This document shows, piece after piece, positions 1 to 10,995 of a stretch of 64,000 bases of DNA. Both the position numbers and the translations under genes were made by a program. The stretch's first letter is position 1. Each line of letters starts with the position of its first letter. The notes beneath the pieces are model-generated. The model did no database searches. It worked only from the letters and a program-made list of their open reading frames with translations, and was not told the DNA's origin. This DNA comes from Basidiobolus meristosporus CBS 931.73. Taxonomy: Eukaryota > Basidiobolomycota > Basidiobolomycetes > Basidiobolales > Basidiobolaceae. Location of the stretch: assembly GCA_002104905.1 (NCBI GenBank), contig MCFE01000042.1, positions 62,001 through 126,000 on the forward strand, read 5' to 3'.

Positions 1-826
1 GATATTTCTATTGAGAAGCCCTCCTTGGTTGATGACATGGCCGAAGAAGATGAAGATGAGGATATATCAGACGAACAGTCTGAAGAGTCGGAAAAAGAGG
101 CCAGCTTCGAGGATGATTTCGCTAAAGTTAACAAAGAGCTTAGCACCAAGCTGCGCAAGCGTAAGAAGGTATGGATTGTTGGATTTCAGATATACTTCCA
201 GTACACTCTAACGTGAACGTTTGGATCAATAGGCGGATAACGACTTTGGTGACCTGGATATTCAAGATATTGAATCCCAATCCACCAAGAAGCGCTCGTT
301 GAGAGATTATGTAGCCAAGATCAATCAATCTTCCAACAAGCGTGACATTCGTAACAAATTTGCTGGTGATACTGATATTCCCTACAAATCACGTGACAAC
401 CGTTTCACTAAGACACTGCCCAAGAATATTGGTGGTGGTGATGATGATGACATGGCCGACTTGGGTGTGGATGACAGTGGTGAAGATGATTACTATGAAG
501 AGGTCAAGGAAGCGCTTGGCAAGAAGCGCCAGGAGAAGGCAGAACAAGCAGCCGCTGCACAAGTTAGAGAAACAGAATGGGTCGACGACACAATTGAAGA
601 CGGCGACAAGCGACAAATCAATTATGCTATCCTCAAAAACAAGGGTCTCACACCAAGACGCAAGAAGGAGAACCGCAATCCACGTGTCAAGCACAGAAAC
701 AAGTTCGAAAAGGCCAAGAAGCGCATCAAGTCTATCAAGGCAATTGCCAGTGGCCCCGAAGGAGTGTATTCTGGAGAAAAGACTGGTATCAAGACCAAAT
801 TGGCCAAGAGTGTCAAGCTCGGTTAA
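1..826 (+). CDS. UTP3: UTP3/SAS10 small-subunit processome protein, 3' part
   Basis: C-terminal part of Utp3/Sas10, a nucleolar component of the SSU processome needed for 18S rRNA maturation. The 5' end lies outside the window. Exons 1-168 and 233-826; the intron (169-232, 64 nt, GTATGG...ATAG) joins in phase 0. The visible protein has an acidic Glu/Asp-rich stretch, then the typical Sas10 C-terminal domain: a 'RDYVAKI' segment, 'GDTDIPYKSRDNRF', and the basic tail 'LLKNKGLTPRRKKE..RNPRVKHR..' type block (seen as 'ILKNKGLTPRRKKENRNPR') ending in 'GEKTGIKTKLAKSVKLG'. That tail is the family hallmark. Stop TAA at 824-826. Identification is by recognition of conserved motifs, not by a search. 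Confidence 0.93.
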
Positions 827-1225
827 GCCAATCTCTCATTCGTTACTTTCCATCTCTTGCTCACTTACCCTCGTCATTGTCCTATTTCTATCACGCTACT
901 TACAAGAGCTTGCCAAATCTTCCTTCCTTCATTCACTTCAACTCCCCCTCATGATTACAGCTGCTCTTGGACTAATTTCGCTTGGTCGATGATTGAATTG
1001 GAATTCTTCTTTTCTCGGACACGAGTAAGAAATCTGTAATCTTTGATACTCTCATAATGATTCCTTTGTTATAGACTTTCCCATGAAATAAATTTGCTTT
1101 TTCTGTTTCCCCGTCAACCGCTCTCATTTTCTCATGTATTTATTGTTTTATGTACTGAAATGTTGGACTACTGGCAAGTATTTTAACAATCACTAGTGGG
1201 CTGGTTGTGCCCAACACCATGAACC
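827..1225. other. Intergenic, convergent 3' flanks of UTP3 and the SIP5-like gene
   Basis: About 400 bases between two convergent genes. The T/C-rich stretch after the UTP3 stop looks like 3' UTR, and an AATAAA-type signal occurs in 'gaaataaat' near 1086. I see no further gene. Confidence 0.5.
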
Positions 1226-2687
1226 TTACACCGCTTCTTTTGGTCCATCCTCATTCGAAGGAACTGGATTCTTTACATCGGGGTCAGCGAACGGGTCTTC
1301 GAGCAGAGTGGTGTTTCTGGGCTCGCTGGTGCTTTCGTTATCCGTAGGACACTCGGTAGCGTGGATATCCAAGTTGGTCACCCCGTTTTCGAGCTCCTCC
1401 ACCGGCTCTGGGCTGTGGAGCTCCGCAGTCTCACCGGGTGGCGATGAAGTAGCAGTCTTGTTTTGACGCTGTAGAGCTTCTCGGGCCTCGCGCTGTGCTT
1501 GCTTTTCGTGGCGCTCGCGCTCCTCACGCTCTTGCTCTTCGATAATGCTTTGGCGAATCGCCTCCATGACCATCATCTCCTCCAGATCTCCCCCCATGTG
1601 GCGCAAGTAGCCGTTGTGTTCATGTGTACCGCTGGGGTTACGATTGCTGCCGCTGGGGGTTCGGGGGATGACCAAACGACGGGAGGTGTTCGAACCCTCC
1701 CCAGAAAGAAGACGAGCAGCGTTGGCTATGGTGCGAGCTTGGATTTCGAGACGACGGGCGTAATCGGGGCGAATATCATCTTTGAAGAGAGGGTGAGTTA
1801 CGGCCTCGAAATCAACCGAACCGTGCGAGTAACTGCTTACCACTAGTAACAACATCTGGGTGATTATAGTTGACAGACTTTCGACGGTGATCTTCATCAT
1901 TTGAGTCCGAACTGGCGTTCTGGTTTGGCATGGTGGGTCTCTAAATGGCAGTGTAGTTGAGGTACCGGTCAGCGTAAAGAGATGGAGCAAGTGTAAACCA
2001 TACCAAATCGGTGGATATATTGTGTGAGGTGCTTTGTGATTCGCTAGGGCCTTGGAGATAGAACATAACGTTTTGGGGTGGTTTGTAGAGGACTCCGAAA
2101 TGCGGGCGCACACAGAACGGACATCTGTATTGAAGGGGAATCAAGGAACATAACCGGAAATAGGTGGTTGGGTATGACTGAAGAGGGGGCTGCAAAAAAG
2201 ATACACTGCTGGGGTGCCAGTTGCCTCGGGTCTTTTGATTTGAACGAAGCATTCGGTGCAGATGGGCTGCTCACAGCATCTTGAGAAGTTGATGTTTCGG
2301 GGATAATACTGTACACAAGGTCATGTCAAAAGATGAGACCGCTGCTCAGACAAAAAGGTTTACCACAAATCATCTCACCAAAAAGCAGATGGGACATTCA
2401 ACCGCTCCGCGATAAAGGTCGGCCATGGTGAGCTTTGCTGTACTATCTCTAGATTTTACCGAGCCGCTGCGGTGTTTTGTTCCCTCGTGGGGGTGATTGC
2501 TGGACGGGAGGGTTTTCAGGGAATCGAGGTCAGGCAAGCCCTTGTAGAAGGCAGCTAGCCGTCGTTCTTGGATCAGCTTCTTTACCACTCTGTGATCGAA
2601 ATCCTGGGGACCAGAGTAAACGCCGTAAGGCACAAAGCCTCCACCATCTACACTCTCATCCTCTTTCTTAGTATTCACGTTCCCCAT
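1226..2687 (-). CDS. SIP5-like RING-type zinc finger protein
   Basis: Five exons on the minus strand: 2687-2379, 2308-2205, 2124-2070, 1940-1841, 1779-1226, giving 373 aa in a consistent frame. The N-terminus begins MGNVNTKK and carries '[18 protein letters not shown]', typical of the Sip5 family. The RING-like cysteines run across exons 1-3: 'ECPIC', '[13 protein letters not shown]', then '[10 protein letters not shown]'. The C-terminal part has '[11 protein letters not shown]' and '[15 protein letters not shown]', both found in Sip5 proteins, followed by a charged coiled-coil-like stretch and an acidic low-complexity tail. Yeast Sip5 interacts with the Snf1 kinase/Reg1 phosphatase system; the role here is inferred from family only. 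Intron 2 (2125-2204) has U12-type splice signals (see findings). Confidence 0.88.
2125..2204 (-). other. Probable U12-type (minor) GT-AG intron in the SIP5-like gene
   Basis: On the minus strand the 5' splice site reads GTATCTTTT, one mismatch from the U12 consensus GTATCCTTT. A TTCCTTGAT element at 2140-2148 matches the U12 branch consensus TTCCTTRAC at 8 of 9 positions and sits about 16 nt before the 3' AG. Only this donor gives the phase (2) needed to join the two conserved RING halves in frame. Length 80 nt. Confidence 0.65.
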
Positions 2688-3178
2688 GATTTAGGAGGAG
2701 TTACTTTGGGAAGGGGTGTTTGCTATGTCTGGAAGGGGAAGGCGGCTTTTCTGCAAGGTCAAATTGGTTTACGCAGTTTCAGAAAAACTTGCGGAAATAA
2801 CTAGAAGCGGTACTTCAAATATCAGGTAACAACAACAAATATGAGACTAAGTAGATGGATTGAGCCGGAATGCAGCGTAGGGAATATAAAATGGGACTTT
2901 AAATCCTCCCCCCAAAACGGTTATCATCCAAGTAACCAGCCGAGTCAGGTGACCTGGATCGGGGCCTGATCAAGTTGAAGTGGCAGTAATATATCCTTGA
3001 CAAGCCATTCTGGCACATTTAGTCGAGATCTCTTGAACATTTGGTAAGAACGGGCTGAAGCATCATAATATACATGACATTGAATGGACGTAATATATAC
3101 AAAGAGATTGTGCGAGTGTGTAGAGTCGCAGTGGAAGATAGACCAAGGGGAGTGCTACCGGCTATGAATCTCTAAACT
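2688..3178. other. Intergenic, upstream of the SIP5-like gene
   Basis: About 490 bases between the SIP5-like start and the 3' end of the next minus-strand gene. It should contain the SIP5 promoter. I see no clear gene, repeat or RNA. Confidence 0.4.
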
Positions 3179-3814
3179 CTAACAAGGCATGCTTTTATTC
3201 CCGGTAAACAATATGTGAATAGTGCCCAGGAACCGCCCGCTGGCATTTACTACAATCCTTCTGAAATCCGAAAACCAGCATTTTTTGCTTGGGAGACTGA
3301 GGTCCGGGTCTATCTGTAGTCTACATCCAACGATATTAGAGAATGGGCAGATATGCCATTGGCTGAGAAAGGATGAAGGGCTTACTGTTGCTGTCTTGCT
3401 TAGGGCTTCGTCCCGCTCTAATTCTATATATTCGTTCTTATCCACATCCATGCCCAAAGCTTCTACTTTGAGATGCTCTTCAGGGTTTGCTTTAGCCGTG
3501 GGTTCGGCGAGCCGTGTCTGAGATTTCATTAGGTTTAAATATTCCATAGTATTGTGTAAAGGTGTGTGAGGCGAAGAAGGGGCAGCGTTCGCAAGCTCCA
3601 GGTCCTTTGAATACTGGAAGTCTGGTGGGCAAGTGTTGTGTCGTTTCTACAAATGGGTGGCTTCAGTTAGCTATATTTTATGGTAAGCCTGAATGCGGGC
3701 GGTTAGGGCGACCGACACACTGGAGACGGAACTTACGTTTTGTTGTGAGCCTTCATAATAATCGATCTGGCCAAGAAGCCTTTTACGAAGGTTAGAGTTT
3801 TGATATGTCATCAT
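3179..3814 (-). CDS. Small hypothetical protein, three exons
   Basis: Unrecognised gene. Model: exon 1 3814-3737 (start MMTYQNSNLRKRLLGQ), exon 2 3646-3386, exon 3 3313-3179. Donors are GTAAGT and GTAAGC; acceptors TTTGTAG and CTACAG. The spliced protein is about 157 aa, hydrophilic, with no signal peptide or membrane segment. The second intron is 72 nt, a multiple of three with no in-frame stop, so retention would give a protein 24 residues longer. Canonical splice sites and phase agreement support a real gene; I cannot assign a function. It lies downstream of, and on the same strand as, the mS35 gene. Confidence 0.55.
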
Positions 3815-4165
3815 GATGGGGGAAGTGGAAGATGGGCAATAGATAAGAATCAAACAACAATGCAAAGGTTTCGAAGTGCCATGTGGAAGTGGGGAAAGAA
3901 GAGAAGAAAAATATTTAGTGTATACAAATAGGCGAGCTATCAGCGTTTTCTTGTTTAGAATATTTTGATGAAGTGCATGCGATCTTGATCAGAAACGATT
4001 TTGAACAAATTCTAATTTGTTGGGTGCCAACCAACCCATCACATGGCGAGGCTTGTCATGTCTTGTCTTGGTGCTTTAATTATCAATCTGTTACAGGAGA
4101 GAATAATTGGAAGGATGTGATAAATATGAATGAATCTAGTGAGTTATATGCCAACAGAACACAAT

Positions 4166-4944
4166 CTACTGTGCGGATTTTTTAGGCTTCAACCATTCCT
4201 TGGGGAAGGCAAGGTTCTTCTTGGGCTGGGAATGGGCCTGGAGGGGGATGTCGGCAAATGAATCCGAGGGATTCTGAGAAATCCGAGTTAATAGAGGCTC
4301 ACTCAATGCATTCTACCGAGGATCATTACCTTAGAATGCTCGATAAGCTTATCCAACAAATCCGATGCATGCTTGTAGTTCTGCTCGCGTAGACGGTACT
4401 TCTCGCAGGACAGTTTGAGTTCGTTCTTATCAGCGTTGTAGCGAGGGCCGGCAAGCAGGAAAAGTTTGTGCTTTTGAGTAGCATCAAGGTTAAGGTCGTC
4501 AACGTTGACGGTCAATACCACCTTGCGGGCATTAGGATGGTCTTCGCCAAAATACTCGGTGGTTTTGTAAGCAACAACCTTTCCGACGGACTTTGGTGGG
4601 ACAAAAGGCTTTTGGAATTCTGTAAGCGTAGGGGGGGGGTTGAGTAGGTGATTTGTTAGCATATATCCGAAATAAAAATGCTTACTGGCAAGCTGGGGCA
4701 GTTCGTATTGAGCCTTCTTCAAGTAAGATCTGACATCACGAATGTTCTCAAGCATGTTGTGGCCAAACCAGGTGTGGTCGTTGAAATCATAATCGGGCAG
4801 GTCACCAACGTCTTGTTCGGGAAGCTTGTTACCAGCTCCGGGCTTTGCACGGGCAAGCGCGGTCGAGGTTACAGAAATATGACGCTTGGCCAGCGTGCCA
4901 ATTCGGAGAAGTTGGCTGAGACTGGTTCTAGTGCAAGGATTCAT
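4166..4944 (-). CDS. RSM24: Mitochondrial small-subunit ribosomal protein mS35 (Rsm24 family)
   Basis: Three exons: 4944-4686, 4619-4330, 4273-4166 (218 aa). The start MNPCTRTSLSQLLRIGTLAK was chosen because the following Arg/Ser/Thr-rich stretch without acidic residues is a typical mitochondrial presequence; an upstream in-frame Met adds a hydrophobic stretch atypical of such a signal. Family motifs: 'FVPPKSVGKVVAYKTTEYFGEDHPNARKVVL' region (4500-4600), 'KHKLFLLAGPRYN', and the C-terminal 'FPKEWLKP' encoded by the last exon. The introns are 66 nt (in-frame, no stop) and 56 nt. The protein acts in the mitochondrial ribosome small subunit. Confidence 0.9.
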
Positions 4945-5567
4945 TCTGATTCTACGCTTGAAAATAAAACAGTGCTTTAGAAACGGAGGCACAAACACCA
5001 CGACTAGGTCTCTTCCCAACCTGAATAAATGGCTACAACCACGCTCTTGTCAGATAAAGCAAAGATTCAAATATTTCCACATAGTGAGAAAATTTCTTAA
5101 ACTACCAAGGAGATGATTTGAATGAATGGAGGGTTCATGCGATTTTGGGGACCGTCCATATTTGGACAGTGATTGTAATGATCAATGTCGGGGGTTATCC
5201 TCAAAAGAAAGCCATTATTAGCAAGAGAAGCACATCAATTGTTCTGCTCCAAGCCTGAAATAGCACATTCTTTGTTTCTGCTCCTGGCCTGAATCTAAAT
5301 TCCCGTTCGTTGTGAACGGTAATGGGAGTGAGTGGCGATCAATGGCTTTATGTTGAAGGTGCAGTTGTTGCATCCATGGGCCATTTCAAACAAATTCGAT
5401 ACAATCGCCTATAGTTCGGGGATATACAACGGGATGGTCATGAAACGGCTGGGCTATTTATATGAATGGTCTGCTTGGAATCCAGCGGCACTGGTTGACA
5501 TATTGGTGGAATTGAACCATAGAGCGAGTATTTAAATAGACATTCCTTTACAAATCTCTAATTAGAC
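4945..5567. other. Divergent promoter region between mS35 and the cyclin gene
   Basis: About 620 bases between divergently transcribed genes. Apart from near-repeats around 5230-5290 ('gctcc..gcctgaa') I see no coding potential or RNA gene. Confidence 0.4.
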
Positions 5568-6569
5568 ATGCTTGAGCAATCATCGGCCCAGAATCTCTTG
5601 ACCAAATACTTCCGTGCCTCCAATTCTGATCTAAAATCTAGTTGTGTTGCCTCCAATTCTGCCCTAAAATCTAGTTGTGCTGCCTCCGATCTAAAGCCAA
5701 GCGTCGCCACAACAAATGCCCCGCCCAGCATAACAGAAGATGCTGCACATCAACTTAGACGACACTTGATAGGTATGCTGAGTCATTGGCTGCGACTAGT
5801 CATTCCGGGCTAATGTAGATATCCTGTAGAGATTGCTGCCAAGATAGTCAACTGCCTATTCCAGTGCGGGAAATCCAAAGCACTGGAGTCGGAGGAGCAA
5901 GAGCTCCCGAAGCTGACAGATTTCATTCATCGCCTGCTGCGTCGCACGAAGCTCTCCAACAACAACCTCCTCACAGCGTTGATCTATCTCATCCGGCTGA
6001 AGCAACGCCATCCCGGGTGTAAGGGGGCATATGGCTCGGGCCATCGACTCTTCTTGGCTGCCATAATATGCGCCAACAAGTATCTTCACGATGACGCTTA
6101 CCATAATAAGTCCTGGGCAATAGCGGCAAATGGCTTGTTTACGTTGAGCGAAATCAATCAGATGGAGTCTGAGCTATTGTACTACCTGAACTTCAAGCTG
6201 GTTGTTACCAAGGAGCAATGGCTGGACTTTCTGACATTAATGGAGCCCAAACTATTAAAGAGTTGGGCTCGTCAGGACTACCATGGCCCTAGCGATTATC
6301 TCCTCAGTACCTGTACTGCCAACATCGATGGCCCGTTGGGCAACCTAAATCAAGGTATGCGGCCTTTGCGTTCTGCGCCTCCTTCTTTACACTAACAACA
6401 CCTCACTTAAGAGAAACCGCCCGTAGCCCCAGCATATATAGATATTGGCAGTGTCGTGAAGAACCTGGACCTGGCATTACTGGGTGGGAACAAGGAGCGA
6501 CGTACGAGTGTCCCGACCTTGCCACCAGTTTGGGAGCTTTTGGCACAGCAGAATACAAGATATCCATAG
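5568..6569 (+). CDS. PCL/Pho80-type cyclin
   Basis: Three exons: 5568-5772, 5830-6354, 6412-6569; both introns are 57 nt and phase 1. The protein (~295 aa) starts MLEQSSAQNLL, has a Ser/Ala-rich N-terminal region with two near-repeats ('SNSDLKSSCVA', 'SNSALKSSCAA'), then a cyclin box: 'FIHRLLRRTKLSNNNLLTAL', 'GSGHRLFLAAIICANKYLHDDAYHNKSWA' and 'INQMESELLYYLNFKLVV'. These are the signatures of fungal PCL cyclins that partner Pho85/CDK5-like kinases. The C-terminal exon ends in a short Pro-rich tail. Which PCL subgroup (PCL1/2/9 versus Clg1-like) cannot be decided from sequence reading. Confidence 0.88.
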
Positions 6570-6849
6570 ATATAAATAGACCGCTTAAAGTCAGCTATTT
6601 CTAACCACATGTTCGTGCTATCCTAACCTTGCAGTAGATATTGTCCAAGATGTACATATATAATCACTATTTAAACGGAATTAAAATCTAAATCAGCCAG
6701 CGTTTTCTAGGTCCATCTATGAATTACTCAATTCCACAGTCCAACCGCAGTAACCGGTGCGCTTCTTGGCAAGAGGCTATTTATCAGCTACCAGGGAGCG
6801 GTCTCCTCCAGTTCTTTTCATTCCTTTAATATCTATTGCGAGATCAGCC

Positions 6850-9294
6850 ATGTCCGAAAAAGTTAGTGTTTATTTATACGACCTTTCCAGAGGATTAGCT
6901 AGTTCCTTGTCCGTTCCTCTGGTCGGGAGACAAATCGGTAAAGTTTAGCTCGTCGTGGGCAACAAATCAGCTTGACCTTACCTTGAACCTTTCTCCAGAT
7001 GGAATCTGGTAATTAGGGAAATCAGTGGCTTGATCGCTCACGTATCTGAACGTATGCCGTGTTGCTATTTAGGCATACCTCTATAGTTGTTTACGGTAGA
7101 GAATACTATTTCGGACAAGGAATCATTCATATCTACCCGGTACCCTGTGACGTTGCCTTATTTTCCAAACTACCTAGCTAATTGACATCTATAGGGTACG
7201 ACACACCACGGGGAGCCTTTGAGAGTCCTTGACATGGGCTCAACCGAAGTGCCCAAAGAGCTGTTCTTGGAATACATCGAGCAGCTCAAAAATGTCTACA
7301 CGTAAGCCCATGCAACGAGAGACTGCTTCACTTGACTAGGCGTAACTTTTGATGTACTGTGCCTAGGGCCGATAAATATCATCTACTGGACAACAATTGC
7401 AACACTTTCACCAACGAAGTCTGTCAGTTCTTGACTGGAAAGACTATCCCTGATTACATCACTGGTAAGCTTGTGGTTCTTGGCTCGCAAGAAGACAGCC
7501 CGTTAACGCCTTACGCTCTCTCAGGACTCCCCCAGGACTTCCTAAACACGTAATATGCCGATCATGAGCCATCTAGCGTGAACTCCATTATTCATCGCCA
7601 TTTATTGCACCTTAGACCTCTGGGCCAACAGCTGCGCCCACTTATCGATGGATTTTTCAGACCTGGCAGCCAGAGCGCTTTCATCCCATCAGTCTCTACT
7701 GCTGACGATCAGAACCGACAGGCCCAGCAGGTGGCAACCGAGGAGACGCACGCCGGACTTCTCACATATCCAGACACAGTAAGAGCGGCAGATGCGTTCG
7801 TCAAAGATCACCATGCAAGTGTTCTGTATTTTGGCCAAGCGGAGTCACCGGAATGCCAGCATTTGGAGCCCGAATTTATCCATTTGATCGGACAATACTC
7901 AAAGATCCCCGGCAAAACCATTCATGTCGCCAAGATCGATGTCAAGCGGCACACCGATATCGCCTACGTCTATTCTGCTCGATCTTGTCCACTGATTAAA
8001 TTCTATCTCAAGGGAGAGAAGGTAGTGCCGAGATCTCCGTATCTTTGTCCTGTGATGCTGACCAATTTCGTATCCAGATCAATGAGATCACCCAGCCAAC
8101 CGCTGCTCTGCTCGATAATGCTCTAAAGGCTTTGTACCGACTAGCATATCCTGGTGTGTACGCTCGATTGATGATGTCCCATCGGCCCTCACTAAATCCT
8201 TGTTTCACATTGAACAGCTCATGACCATTTGACTTTGTCCACGAGCACCTTGGAAGCCCTATCGATTTCTCCTATCCAGTGGCCAGAGCGGGAATCTCTG
8301 GCGGAGCTAAAGAAGCTTGCGGGAGAAATGATTCCTAGCTGGACACCTCGCGACGACGCATCTCTTACAACCTTGAAGTTACTTGAAGGTGACGAAAAGG
8401 CCGATCAACAAGAGGTGGCGCAAACCATCGGTAGGCTTCCATAGCTATATTATCCGAGAGAAACGACTGCTAACAGATGAGCCCGCAGTGAAGTTGATTG
8501 ATGCATCGTTGGCAAAAAACTCGGTAGCGTTGGAGGTACTCTCCGAAGTTGCTTTACAAAGTGATGGCGTAAAGGAAATCCTGGCACACGCCGAGCAGCT
8601 CTACGCCATCTTCGAAAAAGACCGATGGACAGACGAGCACGCATTTGTTAGGAAGTCCGTTTTGCATCTGGTAAATTGCCTCGCGCTCGTGTATATCCTC
8701 CGCCACTCTACTCACAATCCCTCAGGCCTGCTCTCTGCTCTCGTCGATCCAAGGGGCCCGTGCGATTCTCACCAAGATGGAGCCACGTCGATTGGTTACC
8801 GAGCTTCTGGTCGACTGCTTACTTGTCGAAGAGGAGGAGATTCGCAAGGCGGCCAGCTTTGTTTTGTATAATATAGCCGTCTGGATCGGACAGGATAGAA
8901 GACAGACATTCGAATTGATCGACCTACCGGAGGGGGTAGCCTTCTCAAATGAAGACACCGAATCGTGGTTGGTCGAGTTGGTCAGTGCCGCTGTCTCCGC
9001 AGTTGAGATGACCACCACAGCTCAAGGTTAGTTGGGGAATGTCGGGTTTGTTGCTCCATAAAATGCACTCTAACTGGCTTCTCACCTTTAGATGCTGGAC
9101 TTGCTCAGAATCTAATTACCTCCCTTGCGCACCTTTTGTTCCTTGGTGATGCTACTGTCATCTCGTTGGCTAGCATCTTGGGTCTGTCTACTTCCTTGGA
9201 GCAGATCGCACACCAAACTGCTGATGCGCCATCGGCTCCACTCATTCAAGAGATCAGTAGTTTGCTTCAGCATGGTGAAGATTTGGAAGAGTGA
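6850..9294 (+). CDS. DeSI/PPPDE peptidase - thioredoxin - PUL domain fusion protein
   Basis: Twelve exons: 6850-6937, 6999-7008, 7073-7139, 7195-7301, 7367-7464, 7525-7549, 7616-8021, 8078-8153, 8218-8430, 8477-8670, 8726-9026, 9092-9294; all phases agree. N-terminal PPPDE (DeSI, desumoylating isopeptidase-like) domain: '[17 protein letters not shown]', the catalytic His in '[17 protein letters not shown]', and the catalytic Cys in '[15 protein letters not shown]'. A thioredoxin-like domain follows ('[22 protein letters not shown]'), without an obvious CxxC pair. The C-terminal third is a PUL domain (helical repeats as in PLAA/Ufd3, which bind Cdc48/p97). The arrangement suggests a Cdc48-linked SUMO or ubiquitin protease; substrate unknown. 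Exon 2 is only 10 nt. Confidence 0.88.
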
Positions 9295-9791
9295 TGGGAA
9301 ATTCCCTCTCTAATAAATCCGGGGCCTGAATAGAGATATCTGTATCTTGATGTACTGTGGTAATAAATCTATGTAGAATATGGATTTTACTTTGAACATT
9401 GCCAAAGCTGGGTAGGTGGTAACCTATGACTGCATCCAACGTATGTACTGTGGTGGTAACACTGAGAACTCATCTCATTGCAGCTAAGCAAAAAACTAGC
9501 CACTTGAGCTATTACCAGCCCCAAAAGCATCCTACTTCTTAGGGTTGCCCAAAAGCCTCCAAACTCTGCATACATGTTCTTGGGATCTCCCTATACATAT
9601 TCTCAGCATTGATTTTATCATGACCATGTAAAAGTATAAAAGTCCCTTTTACATTCTAAAGATCATTGAGTGAGATTCACTCAACATACTTGCTTCCCCA
9701 ATCACTTCTGATATGGCCTCTTGCAGCACAATAGGCTTAGGAAGGTCACAAGAATATGTATGCAAAGCTTGAAGCTTTTGGATGTAGTGAG
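9295..9791. repeat. Gene-to-TE boundary with a copia LTR fragment
   Basis: After the fusion-gene stop about 300 bases show no gene. From about 9620 to 9725 the sequence matches the 3' part of the copia LTR family seen elsewhere here ('gaccatgtaaaagtataaa', 'ccaatcacttctgatat'), in + orientation. It is the left edge of the repeat island. Confidence 0.6.
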
Positions 9792-10136
9792 TGTTGTAAG
9801 AGTCTTGGAGATATTGGAAGTGATTTGGAGAACAAGTAGACTATGTGGTCTTCACTTAATGATTTATTGAATGTAAAAGTAGTATTTATCCTTTTACATG
9901 GTCTTGGCATAACAAGCACATAAAATACTCTTAGGAAGGTCCCAAGAACATGTATGCAAAGTTTGGGGCTGTTTGGACAGCTTTGAGAATTTACATGCTC
10001 TGGGTACCTGGTGTTTTGATGAGAATATTCTAAGTTTCAACAAGCAATTTGATCAGTATTCTTTAAGATCTGTAGGTAATGATCTGAGTCACCAAGTTAG
10101 TTGAGTATTCAGGTGGAATTAAAAATTTTTACAACA
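9792..10136 (-). repeat. Solo LTR, copia family 2
   Basis: 345 bases running TGTTGTAAGAGTCTTGG...TTACAACA. The same family occurs at 10996, 13096, 13837, 22939, 44045 and 44414. No internal region is attached and the flanking bases show no convincing target duplication. Confidence 0.75.
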
Positions 10137-10842
10137 GTATATATGCAGTTTACACCTGAACCATTCATGCAGCTTTGATATTTGCTCCTATGAAAAGTCT
10201 CAAACTTGGAATTCATCTGATTTGCAGCTGGTATTCAACTGGTGTTTTTGGTTCAAAATTTCAAATGCAATTTTTGATGGGAATAATGGGCAGCTAATTA
10301 CCAAATTTGATATGAATGGTACTTGGCCTGGTCTCCTCCTGGAGAGTTTGTTTGCTTGCCTGCTCATAAGCTAACAACAGAGATATTGAGAGTTGTCAAT
10401 ATTGAGATACTTGGAGTTCAGCTGATATTACAATGGTATTTTGCTGGCCTTTTCTTAATTTTTCCTCTTAGGGTTCCCTATGAAAAATAACTGTGATGAT
10501 CCTATCAAAAGGCTGTCACAAAACCTAGATCCTGTCACTTAGATGTATTGATGCCATAAGGACACTGCAAAAATCATTGGAAAAAAATTGCATCTCAGAT
10601 TTTGCAAAAAACTTTGTCAACCCATCTCATCACAACAGTCCCTATATTGTTTTTGATAGGTTCTCTGCCATTTGTCTCACTTTCTGATCCCAAACACTGA
10701 ATCATCTACTTCATTTGTATACATTGATTGGCTGTTGCCTCTTTTTCACACTCCTTACTTCTTGATTCAGCCAATTCTCTTACTTCTCATGCATACAAAT
10801 TGGTTTATTTCCATTGAATATTCAGATGTAGCATTATCATTG
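10137..10842. other. AT-rich repeat-like filler, no gene seen
   Basis: No open frame of note except a 65-codon chance ORF. It is probably decayed element DNA; I could not match it to another part of the window. Confidence 0.35.
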
Positions 10843-10990
10843 ATTGCACTGACCTATACAAGTCCTTAAACCCAACACTAACATTAAGCACAACCTCACA
10901 CTCAACAAGTAATTCCATTAAAATCTACCATGCAACCAGTCTTTCTGCCATAACACCCTTTTCCCATGACTCTTGTAGGTACCCTATGAC
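10843..10990. mobile_element. Fragment of the Tnp2-type transposon end
   Basis: Matches 15527-15660 at the left end of the larger transposon: 'tgacctatacaagtc', 'acactaacattaagc', 'tccattaaaatc.acca' recur in the same order with mismatches. It carries no coding sequence. Confidence 0.6.
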
Positions 10991-10995
10991 TTTAT

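Noticed and set aside
1499-1846. Plus-strand 115-codon ORF
   Set aside because: Antisense shadow of the last exons of the SIP5-like gene.
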